DNA from: Compostibacillus humi
GTDB lineage: Bacteria; Bacillota; Bacilli; Bacillales; Amphibacillaceae
Length of the DNA stretch: 64,000 nt
Assembly: GCF_014637175.1 (NCBI RefSeq)
Contig: NZ_BMEV01000004.1
Location: forward strand, 1-64,000
Reading direction: 5' to 3'
Made by a program: the position numbers and the translations under genes. Under the pieces are notes generated by a model that was not told where the DNA came from, did no database searches, and worked only from the letters and a program-made list of their open reading frames with translations. Positions 1-9,002 of the stretch are shown here, piece by piece. The number at the start of each line of letters is the position of its first letter. Positions within the stretch are counted from its first letter, which is position 1.

Positions 1-111
1 TCCGCTAGATATGAAATTTTGCGTCATACATAATCTGGAACCGCCGTATACGGAACCGTACGTACGGTGGTGTGAGAGGGACGGAGGTTAGTCACCTCCC
101 CCTATCTCAAT
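1..111 (+). mobile_element. 3' end of a group II intron (domains V and VI), probably class C
   Basis: Seen: a 34-36 nt domain V-like hairpin at about 38-73. Its lower stem pairs positions 40-48 (ACCGCCGTA) with 63-71 (TACGGTGGT), there is a two-base CG bulge at 61-62, and the CGC at 42-44 fits the catalytic triad. Next comes a domain VI-like hairpin (74-111) whose basal TGAGA/TCTCA stem leaves an unpaired A near 104 and which ends in AAT at 111. Known: a CGC triad is typical of bacterial class C introns such as that of Oceanobacillus iheyensis. The frame from position 1 closes at TAA 31-33 and may be the end of the intron reverse transcriptase, but ten residues are too few to tell. The rest of the element lies left of the window. 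Confidence 0.85.
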
Positions 112-195
112 TCGTCCGCCGTTCAGGAAAATATAGCAGGATTGTGATATAAATATACTTGAAGCTGAAGTCGGAACAAGAAAGGAAGAAACGGG

Positions 196-1407
196 ATGCT
201 ACAGGAGAAAAATATTTTAGTAGGGGTTTCAGGAGGAATCGCTTCATATAAAGCATGTACGTTAACGAGCAAGCTCGTCCAAAAGGGTGCCAATGTCAAA
301 GTGATGATGACGGAAAATGCGGCAAAATTCGTATCTCCACTGACGTTTCAGGCGTTATCCAGGAACACGGTATATATCGATACATTTGATGAATTTGATC
401 CGAAGAAAATTGCCCATATTGATGCAGCCGACTGGGCAGATATTGTCGTCATCGCACCTGCCACTGCCAATATTATCGGAAAGCTGGCGAACGGAATTGC
501 GGACGATATGCTTTCAACGACGCTATTGGCAACAGAAGCAGATGTGTACATTGCACCTGCAATGAATGTACATATGTATCAGCATCCGGCAGTTATACGC
601 AATATGAAACAGCTGGAAGAGTGGGGCTACCATTTTATCGAACCCGGGTCTGGCTATCTTGCCTGCGGCTATGTCGGAAAAGGCCGTTTGGAAGAGCCGG
701 AAACAATTATTCATGTTTTGGAAACCCATCAGAAAAGGAAGAAGCCGTCCCTGCTCTCCGGAAAAAAAGTGCTCGTATCAGCTGGACCAACCCAGGAAAC
801 GATTGATCCAGTCCGTTATTTTACGAATCGTTCTTCGGGAAAAATGGGATTTGCCTTGGCGGAAGCAGCGGCTGAATTCGGAGCGGAAGTGACCCTCGTT
901 GCCGGTCCGACCAACGAAAAAATAAATAGCCCCCTTGTGAAAAGAGTCGACGTCACTTCGGCGGAGGATATGTATAAAGCGATGCACACCTATTTTGAAG
1001 AAAGTGATATTGTCATAAAAGCTGCGGCGGTAGCAGATTACCGTCCAAAAGTCGTATATGACCAAAAAGTGAAAAAGAAAGAAGGCAATTGGGTAATAGA
1101 AATGGAGAGGACAAAAGATATTTTACAGTCTTTAGGAGAAAAGAAAACCCGCCAATTTCTAGTCGGTTTTGCCGCGGAAACGGTGAACCCAATCGAATAC
1201 GGAAAAGCAAAATTAAAGAAAAAAAATTTAGACGCCATTGTCGTAAACAACGTAGCGCAGGAAGGGGCAGGTTTCCAGTCGGATACGAATATCGTTACAT
1301 ACGTAAATGAAAAACGGGAAAAACAGCTCCCCCTTGCGCCAAAAAAGGAAATAGCTCGACAACTTTTTCGTCTGATCATTCAAGATATGAAGGATGAATC
1401 ACTTTGA
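196..1407 (+). CDS. coaBC: Bifunctional phosphopantothenoylcysteine decarboxylase / phosphopantothenate-cysteine ligase
   Basis: Catalyses two consecutive steps of coenzyme A synthesis: ligation of cysteine to 4'-phosphopantothenate (CoaB) and FMN-dependent decarboxylation to 4'-phosphopantetheine (CoaC). The N-terminal flavoprotein half shows the GGIASYK phosphate loop, a candidate catalytic His74 (AHIDAADWAD), the PAMN motif at 121-124 and Cys157 in the LACGYVGKGR flap. The C-terminal ligase half starts near residue 190 with GPTQETIDPVR and NRSSGKMG, followed by AAAVADYRP. At 403 aa it is close to the usual length. The ATG is preceded by a purine-rich AAAGGAAG. It overlaps priA by 4 nt, so the two are probably translationally coupled. 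The usual upstream neighbour rpoZ is not visible; a group II intron end lies about 85 bp upstream. Confidence 0.97.
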   Translation: MLQEKNILVGVSGGIASYKACTLTSKLVQKGANVKVMMTENAAKFVSPLTFQALSRNTVYIDTFDEFDPKKIAHIDAADWADIVVIAPATANIIGKLANGIADDMLSTTLLATEADVYIAPAMNVHMYQHPAVIRNMKQLEEWGYHFIEPGSGYLACGYVGKGRLEEPETIIHVLETHQKRKKPSLLSGKKVLVSAGPTQETIDPVRYFTNRSSGKMGFALAEAAAEFGAEVTLVAGPTNEKINSPLVKRVDVTSAEDMYKAMHTYFEESDIVIKAAAVADYRPKVVYDQKVKKKEGNWVIEMERTKDILQSLGEKKTRQFLVGFAAETVNPIEYGKAKLKKKNLDAIVVNNVAQEGAGFQSDTNIVTYVNEKREKQLPLAPKKEIARQLFRLIIQDMKDESL

Positions 1408-3812
1408 AAATAGCGAAAGTCATTGTGGACGTCCCTTCCAATTCGTTAAACAAAGCGTTTGATTATGTCATCCCAGGACGATTTAGCCGTATGGTTGAAA
1501 AAGGAATGCGGGTAGTTGTCCCCTTTGGCCCAAGGAAGATAATGGGTTTTGTCGTTGAGATAACCGATGAATCAGAAGCGGAAAACGTAAAGGAAATTAT
1601 TGACGTATTGGATGTTGCACCGGTATTAACGGAAGAATTGCTGGAACTTGGCAATTGGCTTGCAGACCGAACTGTCAGCCTTACGGTAACTGCATTGCAA
1701 GCAATGCTCCCGCAAGTGCTGAAATCCAAATATAAAAAGGAAATAGTACGGCGGACAGAGGAAATGCTTCCTGAACCATGGGAATTTTTGTTTCAAGGAC
1801 GAGACGTAATTCCTTTTGAGGAATTTGCCAATTCTCCCATCAGTTACCATCAATTGCAAAAGGCGGTTCATCAGGGCGACGTGGAAATAAGCTACGTAGT
1901 TAAATCGAGAATTACGAAAAAGTTCGTTACGATGGTTAGACCAAAAAGAGATAGTATTTATTTGGAAGAAGCCTTGCTCGATTTGCCGAAAAATGCGAAA
2001 AAACAAAGAAAAATAATCGATTATTTTCTTGCTCATCCGAATCCGGTGGAACAGAACCTGCTATGCCGGAAGCTGGATACTACAGCGAGTACGATTAAAA
2101 ACCTGGCAGAAAAGGGGCTTATCGAAACATTCCGAAAAGAGGTTTTTCGCAATCCTTTTCATGATGAGGATATTGAACGGACGAGCCCCCTCCCGTTAAC
2201 CGACGAGCAAAAAAACGCCTTTGCTTCAATAACCGCAAGCATTGAAAACGGCAAACATGACGTATTTCTGCTCCACGGGGTAACAGGAAGCGGGAAAACC
2301 GAGGTATATTTGCAGGCAATTCAAAAGGTGATTGAGAAAGGAAAAGAAGCAATTGTTCTCGTTCCGGAAATTTCTTTAACTCCTCAAATGGTTCGGCGAT
2401 TTAAAAGCAGGTTCGGGAAAAATGTTGCTGTCATGCATAGTGCTTTGTCTGCCGGCGAAAAATACGATGAGTGGCGGAAAATTCAGCAAAAAAAAGTTCA
2501 AGTAGTCGTCGGTGCCCGTTCGGCAATCTTTGCTCCCTTTGAAAATATCGGTATTATAATTATTGATGAAGAACATGAAACGAGCTACAAACAGGAAGAC
2601 CAGCCGCGGTATCATGCAAGGGATGTGGCCATACGCCGCGGGAAATATCATCAATGTCCCGTCGTATTGGGGAGTGCCACTCCTTCGCTTGAGTCCTATG
2701 CAAGGGCAATAAAAGGGATATACCACTTATGTGAATTAACAAAACGAACGAATAATCAGCCAATGCCGCAAGTGGATATCGTCGACATGCGAAAAGAATT
2801 GCACGCCGGAAACCGGACGATGTTTTCCCGAAACTTAATGGAAAAATTGGAAGACCGCCTGCTGAAGGGCGAACAGAGCGTATTATTGCTCAATCGGCGG
2901 GGCTATTCAACCTTTGTCATGTGCCGAGAGTGCGGCCATGTGAATAAGTGCCCCCATTGTGACATCGCCCTGACGTATCATAAAAAAAGCGGCCGCCTTA
3001 AATGTCATTATTGTACATTTGAAGAGTTTGTTCCATCTGTTTGTCCGAGCTGCCAAAGCAGTCTGATTCGATTTTTCGGCACCGGAACGGAGCGGGTAGA
3101 AGAAGCGTTAACAAAGCTTATTCCTGAAGCAAGGGTGTTGCGGATGGATGTAGACACGACGAGAAAGAAAGGCGCCCATGAAAAAATTTTAAAACAATTC
3201 GGCGAAGGAAAAGCGGATATTTTGCTCGGCACGCAAATGATTGCCAAAGGCTTAGACTTTGAAAATGTAACGCTCGTCGGGGTATTAACAGCTGATTCCA
3301 TGCTCCATTTGCCAGATTTCCGTTCCAGCGAAAAAACGTTTCAATTATTGACCCAAGTAAGCGGAAGAGCCGGAAGACATGAACGGCCGGGAGAAGTAGT
3401 AGTGCAAACGTACACACCGGAACATTATGCAGTTCAGCTGGCAAGCGAATATGATTTTGCCGCCTTTTTCCAACAGGAAATGAAAATGCGAAAAAGCTTT
3501 CAATATCCGCCCTACGTTTATTTGGCACTTATAACGATTTCTTGTGAAAATAGGGCGATGGCCATCCAATCGGCACAAAGATTTGCCCAGCTTTTATTGA
3601 AAATGGTCAATGAAAAAACGGTAATCCTGGGGCCGACACCGTCGCCGATTCCGAAAATAAATGATAAGTACCGCTATCAATGTATTGTGAAATATAAATA
3701 CGAACCGAAGCTTGCCCATTTTTTGCGAAAAGCGGCAAATCAGTTTGAAGAAATCCGCAGAAAATACGGACTGCAAATTATTATCGATATGGAGCCGTAT
3801 CATTTAATGTAA
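1404..3812 (+). CDS. priA: Primosomal replication restart helicase PriA
   Basis: A 3'-5' superfamily 2 DNA helicase that recognises stalled or collapsed replication forks and loads the primosome for restart. In order: an N-terminal 3'-DNA-binding domain (residues 1-105), a winged-helix-like linker, helicase lobe 1 with Walker A (GVTGSGKTE, about 292-300) and a DEEH box near 387, a zinc-binding insertion with paired CxxC motifs (CRECGHVNKCPHC to CPSC, about 507-549), and lobe 2 with QVSGRAGR. The start is TTG inside the TTGA overlap with coaBC. At 802 aa it matches Bacillus homologues. In B. subtilis def follows; here fmt starts 32 bp downstream. Confidence 0.97.
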   Translation: MKIAKVIVDVPSNSLNKAFDYVIPGRFSRMVEKGMRVVVPFGPRKIMGFVVEITDESEAENVKEIIDVLDVAPVLTEELLELGNWLADRTVSLTVTALQAMLPQVLKSKYKKEIVRRTEEMLPEPWEFLFQGRDVIPFEEFANSPISYHQLQKAVHQGDVEISYVVKSRITKKFVTMVRPKRDSIYLEEALLDLPKNAKKQRKIIDYFLAHPNPVEQNLLCRKLDTTASTIKNLAEKGLIETFRKEVFRNPFHDEDIERTSPLPLTDEQKNAFASITASIENGKHDVFLLHGVTGSGKTEVYLQAIQKVIEKGKEAIVLVPEISLTPQMVRRFKSRFGKNVAVMHSALSAGEKYDEWRKIQQKKVQVVVGARSAIFAPFENIGIIIIDEEHETSYKQEDQPRYHARDVAIRRGKYHQCPVVLGSATPSLESYARAIKGIYHLCELTKRTNNQPMPQVDIVDMRKELHAGNRTMFSRNLMEKLEDRLLKGEQSVLLLNRRGYSTFVMCRECGHVNKCPHCDIALTYHKKSGRLKCHYCTFEEFVPSVCPSCQSSLIRFFGTGTERVEEALTKLIPEARVLRMDVDTTRKKGAHEKILKQFGEGKADILLGTQMIAKGLDFENVTLVGVLTADSMLHLPDFRSSEKTFQLLTQVSGRAGRHERPGEVVVQTYTPEHYAVQLASEYDFAAFFQQEMKMRKSFQYPPYVYLALITISCENRAMAIQSAQRFAQLLLKMVNEKTVILGPTPSPIPKINDKYRYQCIVKYKYEPKLAHFLRKAANQFEEIRRKYGLQIIIDMEPYHLM

Positions 3813-3844
3813 ACAAAGGAAACTAGATTAGAAGGAAGGTTCGC

Positions 3845-4789
3845 TTGATGAAAAAAATTGTCTTCATGGGAACGCCGGATTTTTCAGTTCCCATTTTACA
3901 ATCTTTAGCAAATAATCCCGAATATGAAGTAGTACTGATCGTAACCCAGCCGGACCGGCCAAAGGGAAGAAAAAAAATACTCACGCCTCCGCCAGTGAAA
4001 ACAGCAGGGGAAAAACTGGGAATTCCCGTATTTCAGCCGGAAAAACTGCGTGATGAATATAAAAAAGTTTTATCCTATCATCCGGATATCATCGTCACCG
4101 CCGCCTACGGCCAACTGCTGCCGAAAGCGCTGCTGGACGCTCCGCCTTTTGGCTGCATCAATGTTCACGCATCCTTGCTTCCCGAGTTTCGAGGCGGAGC
4201 ACCGATTCACCACGCAATAATTGCCGGCAAAAAGGAAACAGGAATTACGATTATGTATATGGCGGAAAAACTCGATGCCGGCGATATTATCAGTCAAGTC
4301 AAAGTCCCAATTGATGAAAAGGATCATGTCGGCTCGATGCATGACAAACTTTCTGAAGCAGGTGCTCAATTATTAATGGAAACATTGCCAAAAATATTTG
4401 CCAGGGAAATCGAGCCGGTGCCGCAGGATGAAGCGAAGGCGACTTTTGCTGCAAACATTAGGCGGGAAGAAGAGAAAATAGACTGGACAAAGACTGCCCA
4501 GGAAATCTTTAACCACATTCGCGGCCTGCATCCATGGCCTGTTGCCTATACAACGTATGAAGGCAAAATCATGAAAATTTGGTGGGGAGAGACGGATCAT
4601 ACACAATATAGCGGAAAACCAGGAGAAATTATCCGGGTAGAAAGAGATGCTTTTACCGTAATCTGCGGCGACGGAAAGGGTCTATCTGTTACGGAAATCC
4701 AGCCGGCAGGAAAGAAAAGAATGATGGTGAAAGATTATTTGCAAGGCTCCAAAGAGCGGATTAAAATCGGGACGATTTTAGGAGGTTAA
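3845..4789 (+). CDS. fmt: Methionyl-tRNA formyltransferase
   Basis: Transfers a formyl group from 10-formyl-tetrahydrofolate to the amino group of initiator Met-tRNA, which allows bacterial translation initiation. The N-terminal Rossmann domain ([12 protein letters not shown]) carries the catalytic triad expected for the family: Asn106 and His108 in the [16 protein letters not shown] segment and Asp144 in LDAGDI. The C-terminal tRNA-binding OB domain follows from about residue 205. Length, 314 aa, is normal. An AGAAGGAAGG Shine-Dalgarno precedes the ATG. It is followed after one base by rsmB. The peptide deformylase gene def, its usual functional partner, is missing immediately upstream. Confidence 0.98.
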   Translation: MMKKIVFMGTPDFSVPILQSLANNPEYEVVLIVTQPDRPKGRKKILTPPPVKTAGEKLGIPVFQPEKLRDEYKKVLSYHPDIIVTAAYGQLLPKALLDAPPFGCINVHASLLPEFRGGAPIHHAIIAGKKETGITIMYMAEKLDAGDIISQVKVPIDEKDHVGSMHDKLSEAGAQLLMETLPKIFAREIEPVPQDEAKATFAANIRREEEKIDWTKTAQEIFNHIRGLHPWPVAYTTYEGKIMKIWWGETDHTQYSGKPGEIIRVERDAFTVICGDGKGLSVTEIQPAGKKRMMVKDYLQGSKERIKIGTILGG

Positions 4790-4790
4790 C

Positions 4791-6143
4791 GTGACGAAAT
4801 TACGAAACAATATTTTGGATATACTCCTGCGCATCGAGAAGGATGAAGGTTACAGCAATTTACTATTAAATTTTGAACTGGAAGGGAAAACGTATTCGGA
4901 AAAGGATCGTGCTCTGATAACGGAAATCGTCTATGGCACCCTGCAGCGGAAGCTTACGTTAGATTTTTTCCTGGACCCATTTATACAAAAGAAGAAAAAG
5001 CTGGATGTATGGGTGCGGATGCTTCTCAGAATGTCACTCTACCAAATGATTTATTTAGATAAAATACCCGACCATGCAATCATTCATGAGGCAGTGGAGA
5101 TTGCAAAAGCAAGAGGCCATAAAGGGATTGCCGGTCTTGTAAACGGGGTGCTGCGAAACGTGCAGCGGAAAGGGAGAGACCATTTTGTTTCCCTATTTTC
5201 TTCGATAACCGATGAGACAGAGCGGCTTGCCATAAGGACAAGCCATCCTTACTGGCTCGTTCGCCGCTGGGTAAATGCCTACGGATTTTCGCGGGCACAA
5301 GCAATGTGTGAAGCAAATTTAGAGAGAAAGCCCATCTCTGTCCGGATTCAGCCTTTAAGAATAAGCCGTGATGAAGCGCTGGAAACGTTGCAGCAGGAAG
5401 GACTAACCGTACGTCCGTCGCCATTTTCGGAGCAAGGGATTATTGTGGAAAAGGGGAATATTATTTCATCATCTTTATTCCGGCAAAATTATCTTACCGT
5501 ACAAGATCAAAGTTCCATGCTCGTAGCGGAAATGCTCAAGCCAAAACCAGATTCCCGCGTGTTAGATGCATGCAGTGCTCCGGGAGGAAAGGCGACCCAT
5601 ATTGCTGAAAAAATGAAGAACCGAGGAAGAATCGATGCTTATGATCTCCACCAAAAGAAAGTAAAACTGATAGAAGAGAAAGCGGCTGCGTTAGAACTGT
5701 CAATTATCCATGCCAGCAAAGGGGATGCCCGAAATTTAAAAAAGATGTATGCTCCGGAAAGTTTTGACTATATTCTTGTTGATGCGCCTTGTTCCGGTCT
5801 TGGCGTCATCCGGGGAAAGCCCGAAATAAAATATAAAAAGGAAGAAAGGGATATCGAACGTTTACAGGAAGTCCAGCTGGCAATCTTAGACGGGGTGAGC
5901 CCGTTATTGAAGTCCAACGGTACGATAATATATAGTACATGCACCGTAGAATTAAAAGAAAATGAAGAAGTTGTGAAACGATTTTTACATACTCATCCTG
6001 ATTATGCGTTGGATGCATCGTTTCGTGATGATTTGCCTCCGCTATTAAAAAATGCACCGGGTTTAACGGAATACGGTCTGCAGTTATTTCCTCAAGATTA
6101 TGCAACGGACGGATTCTTTTTAACCCGTTTGAAAAAAGTTTGA
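4791..6143 (+). CDS. rsmB: 16S rRNA (cytosine-967-C5) methyltransferase RsmB
   Basis: Methylates C967 (E. coli numbering) of 16S rRNA using S-adenosylmethionine. Residues 1-140 form a NusB-like RNA-binding domain; the C-terminal part is an m5C methyltransferase with SAM motif DACSAPGGKATHIAEKM (about 260-276). Two expected cysteines are present: Cys334 in DAPCSGLG and Cys384 in YSTCTVE, one the nucleophile and one for product release. The start is GTG, one base after the fmt stop, with AGGAGG upstream inside fmt. In B. subtilis rlmN (yloN) follows; here only a 77-bp spacer separates it from prpC. Confidence 0.96.
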   Translation: MTKLRNNILDILLRIEKDEGYSNLLLNFELEGKTYSEKDRALITEIVYGTLQRKLTLDFFLDPFIQKKKKLDVWVRMLLRMSLYQMIYLDKIPDHAIIHEAVEIAKARGHKGIAGLVNGVLRNVQRKGRDHFVSLFSSITDETERLAIRTSHPYWLVRRWVNAYGFSRAQAMCEANLERKPISVRIQPLRISRDEALETLQQEGLTVRPSPFSEQGIIVEKGNIISSSLFRQNYLTVQDQSSMLVAEMLKPKPDSRVLDACSAPGGKATHIAEKMKNRGRIDAYDLHQKKVKLIEEKAAALELSIIHASKGDARNLKKMYAPESFDYILVDAPCSGLGVIRGKPEIKYKKEERDIERLQEVQLAILDGVSPLLKSNGTIIYSTCTVELKENEEVVKRFLHTHPDYALDASFRDDLPPLLKNAPGLTEYGLQLFPQDYATDGFFLTRLKKV

Positions 6144-6220
6144 TTATTTTTGTTCTTTTCTGGAAGATTTTGTGTAATACTTGAACTAAATAGTACACGC
6201 ATTAGTTTAGGGGGGTTAGC

Positions 6221-7000
6221 ATGATCGGTACATTCCTGACCGACCGCGGCAAAGTACGTACCCATAATGAAGACGCAGGCGGCATATTTTACAATGAATC
6301 GAACCAGCTGCTGGCTATTATTGCAGATGGCATGGGCGGACATCAGGCAGGAGACGTGGCCAGTCAAATGGCGATTAACGCAATGAAAGAGAGATGGGAA
6401 GAAACAAAGCGTTTTTCATCACCTGAAGAAGTAGAAACATGGCTGAAGAAACATATTTCGGAAGTAAACGCATTAATTTATCGCCATGCCCAGTCGAATA
6501 AAGAATGTGAGGGCATGGGAACGACAATCGTCAGTGTCGTTTGCTTAGACGAACATTTAATCATTGCCCATATTGGGGACAGCCGATGTTATGTTTTTCG
6601 CCAGCAGACGATTGAACAAGTAACAGAAGATCACTCCCTCGTCAATGCCCTCGTCCAGTCTGGTCAGCTTTCCAAAGACGATGCAGCTACCCACCCGAGG
6701 AGAAATGTCGTCTTAAGGGCACTGGGCTCTGAGGAAAAGGTGAACATGGACGTTCAGACCGTACCTTTAGAAAAGGGGATAAAAGTATTGCTCTGTTCCG
6801 ACGGACTAACGGATAAAATCCGGGATGAAGAGCTGTCGGAAATCGTATCGGAAGACAAGCCAATTGAAGAAATTGGCCGAAAGCTGATTGACCTTGCCAA
6901 TGAACGCGGCGGAGAAGACAATATTTCGCTCATCCTATTAGTTGACGATGCGAAGGTGGAAGCAGGTGAGAAAGTTGAGAAAAGATCACCTTCTCAATGA
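6221..7000 (+). CDS. prpC: PP2C-family protein phosphatase PrpC
   Basis: Mn/Mg-dependent Ser/Thr phosphatase that removes phosphates placed by the partner kinase PrkC. PPM/PP2C metal-binding motifs occur in order: RxHNEDA near the N-terminus, ADGMGGHQAGD, GMGTTIV, GDSRCY, CSDGLTD and GGEDNISLILL. Cytosolic, no membrane segment. An unusually G-rich Shine-Dalgarno (GGGGGG) precedes the ATG. The 3' end overlaps prkC by 26 nt in another frame, so the two are likely coupled. At 259 aa it is close to B. subtilis PrpC. Confidence 0.97.
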   Translation: MIGTFLTDRGKVRTHNEDAGGIFYNESNQLLAIIADGMGGHQAGDVASQMAINAMKERWEETKRFSSPEEVETWLKKHISEVNALIYRHAQSNKECEGMGTTIVSVVCLDEHLIIAHIGDSRCYVFRQQTIEQVTEDHSLVNALVQSGQLSKDDAATHPRRNVVLRALGSEEKVNMDVQTVPLEKGIKVLLCSDGLTDKIRDEELSEIVSEDKPIEEIGRKLIDLANERGGEDNISLILLVDDAKVEAGEKVEKRSPSQ

Positions 7001-9002
7001 CCGGTATCTGATCAAGGCAAAAATTGGCGGCGGCGGCATGGCGGACGTGTATTTGGCAAGGGACATTATACTGGAGCGGGATGTCGCTGTAAAACAGCTG
7101 CGAACGGAATATGCACATGACCAGGAGTTCATCGCCCGCTTTGACCGGGAAGCCCAGTCGGCAACGAGCCTATCCCACCCGAATATCGTCAGTATTTATG
7201 ATGTTGGGGAAGAAGATGATCTTTTATACATGGTCATGGAATATGTCGAAGGGATGACATTAAAAGAATACATAAAAGAGTATGGTCCCCTTCCGGTTGA
7301 GGAAGCGATCGATATCATGAAACAGATTGCTTCGGCAATTCAGCATGCCCATGCCAACAATATTATACATAGGGACATTAAGCCGCAAAATATTTTAATG
7401 GATCATTACGGAAATGTGAAAGTGACGGATTTCGGCATTGCCGTTGCACTGAGTGCCACTGCGCTCACGCAAACGAATTCCATTCTCGGCTCTGTTCATT
7501 ATTTGTCGCCTGAACAGGCAAGAGGCGGTATGGCTACGAAAAAGTCGGACATATACTCGTTAGGGATTGTCTTTTTTGAACTGCTGACAGGCAGGCTGCC
7601 ATTTTCAGGCCAATCGCCAGTATCTATCGCTTTAAAGCATCTGCAAAGCGAAACCCCTTCCGTTCGGCGATTTAATCAGGATATTCCGCAAAGTGTGGAA
7701 AATATTGTCTTAAAAGCAACGGCGAAGAACCCTTTTCACCGTTACGAGACGATTTATGATTTAGAAGAGGCATTGGATACGGCCCTTGATCCGGATAAAT
7801 TACATGAGCCCCCGTTTACTCCTCCGAAAGAAACGGGGGAGGAGACGAAGGCTATTCCGATTATTACGGATAACGAGTTTAAACACGATTATGATCAGGA
7901 AACCATTGTCCATCACGGAAACGGGGAAACAAAAGAATACGAAGATAACCAAACTCCGCCACCGGCGAATAAGAAAAATAAGAAGAAGAAAAGCAAAAAG
8001 AAAAATGGAAAAAAACAAAAAAGGAAAAGATGGCTGCTGATTGGTGCAAGCGTATTAATGCTGTTTTTAGCTGCCATTGTAGTACTGTTTATCTATCCGG
8101 GAATTCTGTTATCGAAGGAAGTAACGATGCCAGATGTTATCGAAATGGAAGCAGAGGAAGCAAGGGATTTGCTGGAGGAATTGGGACTCGTTGTAGAAAA
8201 GGAACGAATTCCATCGGAAGAAATTGAAGAAGGCTTCGTTGTCAGAACAAGCCCAAAAAGCGGCCGGACGGTGAAAACCGGTTCTGCAGTGACCCTCTTC
8301 ATCAGTGAAGGGAAAGAAAAAATCGTATTTGGTGACTATACGGGACAAGATTTTAGCCAAGTGAAACGATTGCTGGAAAGGGAAGGATTTACCGACATTG
8401 TAACTTATGAAGTATACTCAGAAAAACCGGTCGGCGAAATTATTACCCAGTTACAGCCAGCGCCTGAAAGCGAAGTCGTCCCAAGTGAAACGAAGATAAT
8501 TTTTGAAATAAGCAAAGGACCTGAACTGGTGCAATTAACTGATTTATCAGGGATGACCGTTTCTGAAGCAAAACAATATTTGGAAAACAATAATTTACGG
8601 ATGAACGTGATTGAAGAAAATTCCGATGTCATTCCTGAAGGTGCAGTCATCAGACAATCGCCAAAACCTGGGACGAATGTACAGGAAAATACGACGGTGG
8701 ATGTTTACGTTTCAAAAGGGATGGAACAAAGACCGCCTATCTCCCATTCCGTCACGTATACCGTGCCGTATACGCTCAGTGCTGACGGGGAAGGAGAGGA
8801 ACGTCCGGAACAAGTTGTAAGAATTTATATCGGTGATGTAAATAACGATATTTCGGAAGTGTATGAAGAACGGGCGATTAAAGAAGATACAGAATTTACT
8901 TTTACGTTAACGATCCCTGAAGGAGGACAAGCGGAATATATTATTACCCGGGATGATGAAGTACTGAGGAATCAGGTTGTCACTTATGAGGAAGGTGAAT
9001 AA
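6975..9002 (+). CDS. prkC: Membrane Ser/Thr protein kinase PrkC with PASTA repeats
   Basis: Hanks-type kinase that senses peptidoglycan fragments through extracellular PASTA repeats; in Bacillus it acts in germination and cell-wall homeostasis. Kinase domain about 1-270: glycine loop GGGGMADVY, catalytic HRDIKPQN (near 132), DFG (near 152), Thr/Ser-rich activation loop and SPEQARGG. A strongly basic run of Lys/Arg (about 330-350) precedes one membrane helix (about 352-380). Three PASTA repeats follow (about 384-448, 450-515, 517-585), then a beta-rich tail to 675. I chose the TTG at 6975 because AGGTGAG lies 5 nt upstream and the N-terminus then aligns in length with known PrkC; in-frame starts back to 6942 are possible. 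Confidence 0.95.
   Translation: MRKDHLLNDRYLIKAKIGGGGMADVYLARDIILERDVAVKQLRTEYAHDQEFIARFDREAQSATSLSHPNIVSIYDVGEEDDLLYMVMEYVEGMTLKEYIKEYGPLPVEEAIDIMKQIASAIQHAHANNIIHRDIKPQNILMDHYGNVKVTDFGIAVALSATALTQTNSILGSVHYLSPEQARGGMATKKSDIYSLGIVFFELLTGRLPFSGQSPVSIALKHLQSETPSVRRFNQDIPQSVENIVLKATAKNPFHRYETIYDLEEALDTALDPDKLHEPPFTPPKETGEETKAIPIITDNEFKHDYDQETIVHHGNGETKEYEDNQTPPPANKKNKKKKSKKKNGKKQKRKRWLLIGASVLMLFLAAIVVLFIYPGILLSKEVTMPDVIEMEAEEARDLLEELGLVVEKERIPSEEIEEGFVVRTSPKSGRTVKTGSAVTLFISEGKEKIVFGDYTGQDFSQVKRLLEREGFTDIVTYEVYSEKPVGEIITQLQPAPESEVVPSETKIIFEISKGPELVQLTDLSGMTVSEAKQYLENNNLRMNVIEENSDVIPEGAVIRQSPKPGTNVQENTTVDVYVSKGMEQRPPISHSVTYTVPYTLSADGEGEERPEQVVRIYIGDVNNDISEVYEERAIKEDTEFTFTLTIPEGGQAEYIITRDDEVLRNQVVTYEEGE

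Noticed and set aside
112-195. Possible rpoZ tail just after the intron end (frame reading SAVQENIAGL then stop)
   Set aside because: It vaguely resembles the KALEEI-AGL region of omega, but the similarity covers about eight residues with many differences; too little to call a broken rpoZ.
7786-8040. 84-codon Arg/Lys-rich frame within prkC
   Set aside because: Out-of-frame translation of the Lys-rich linker of prkC; no start signal.
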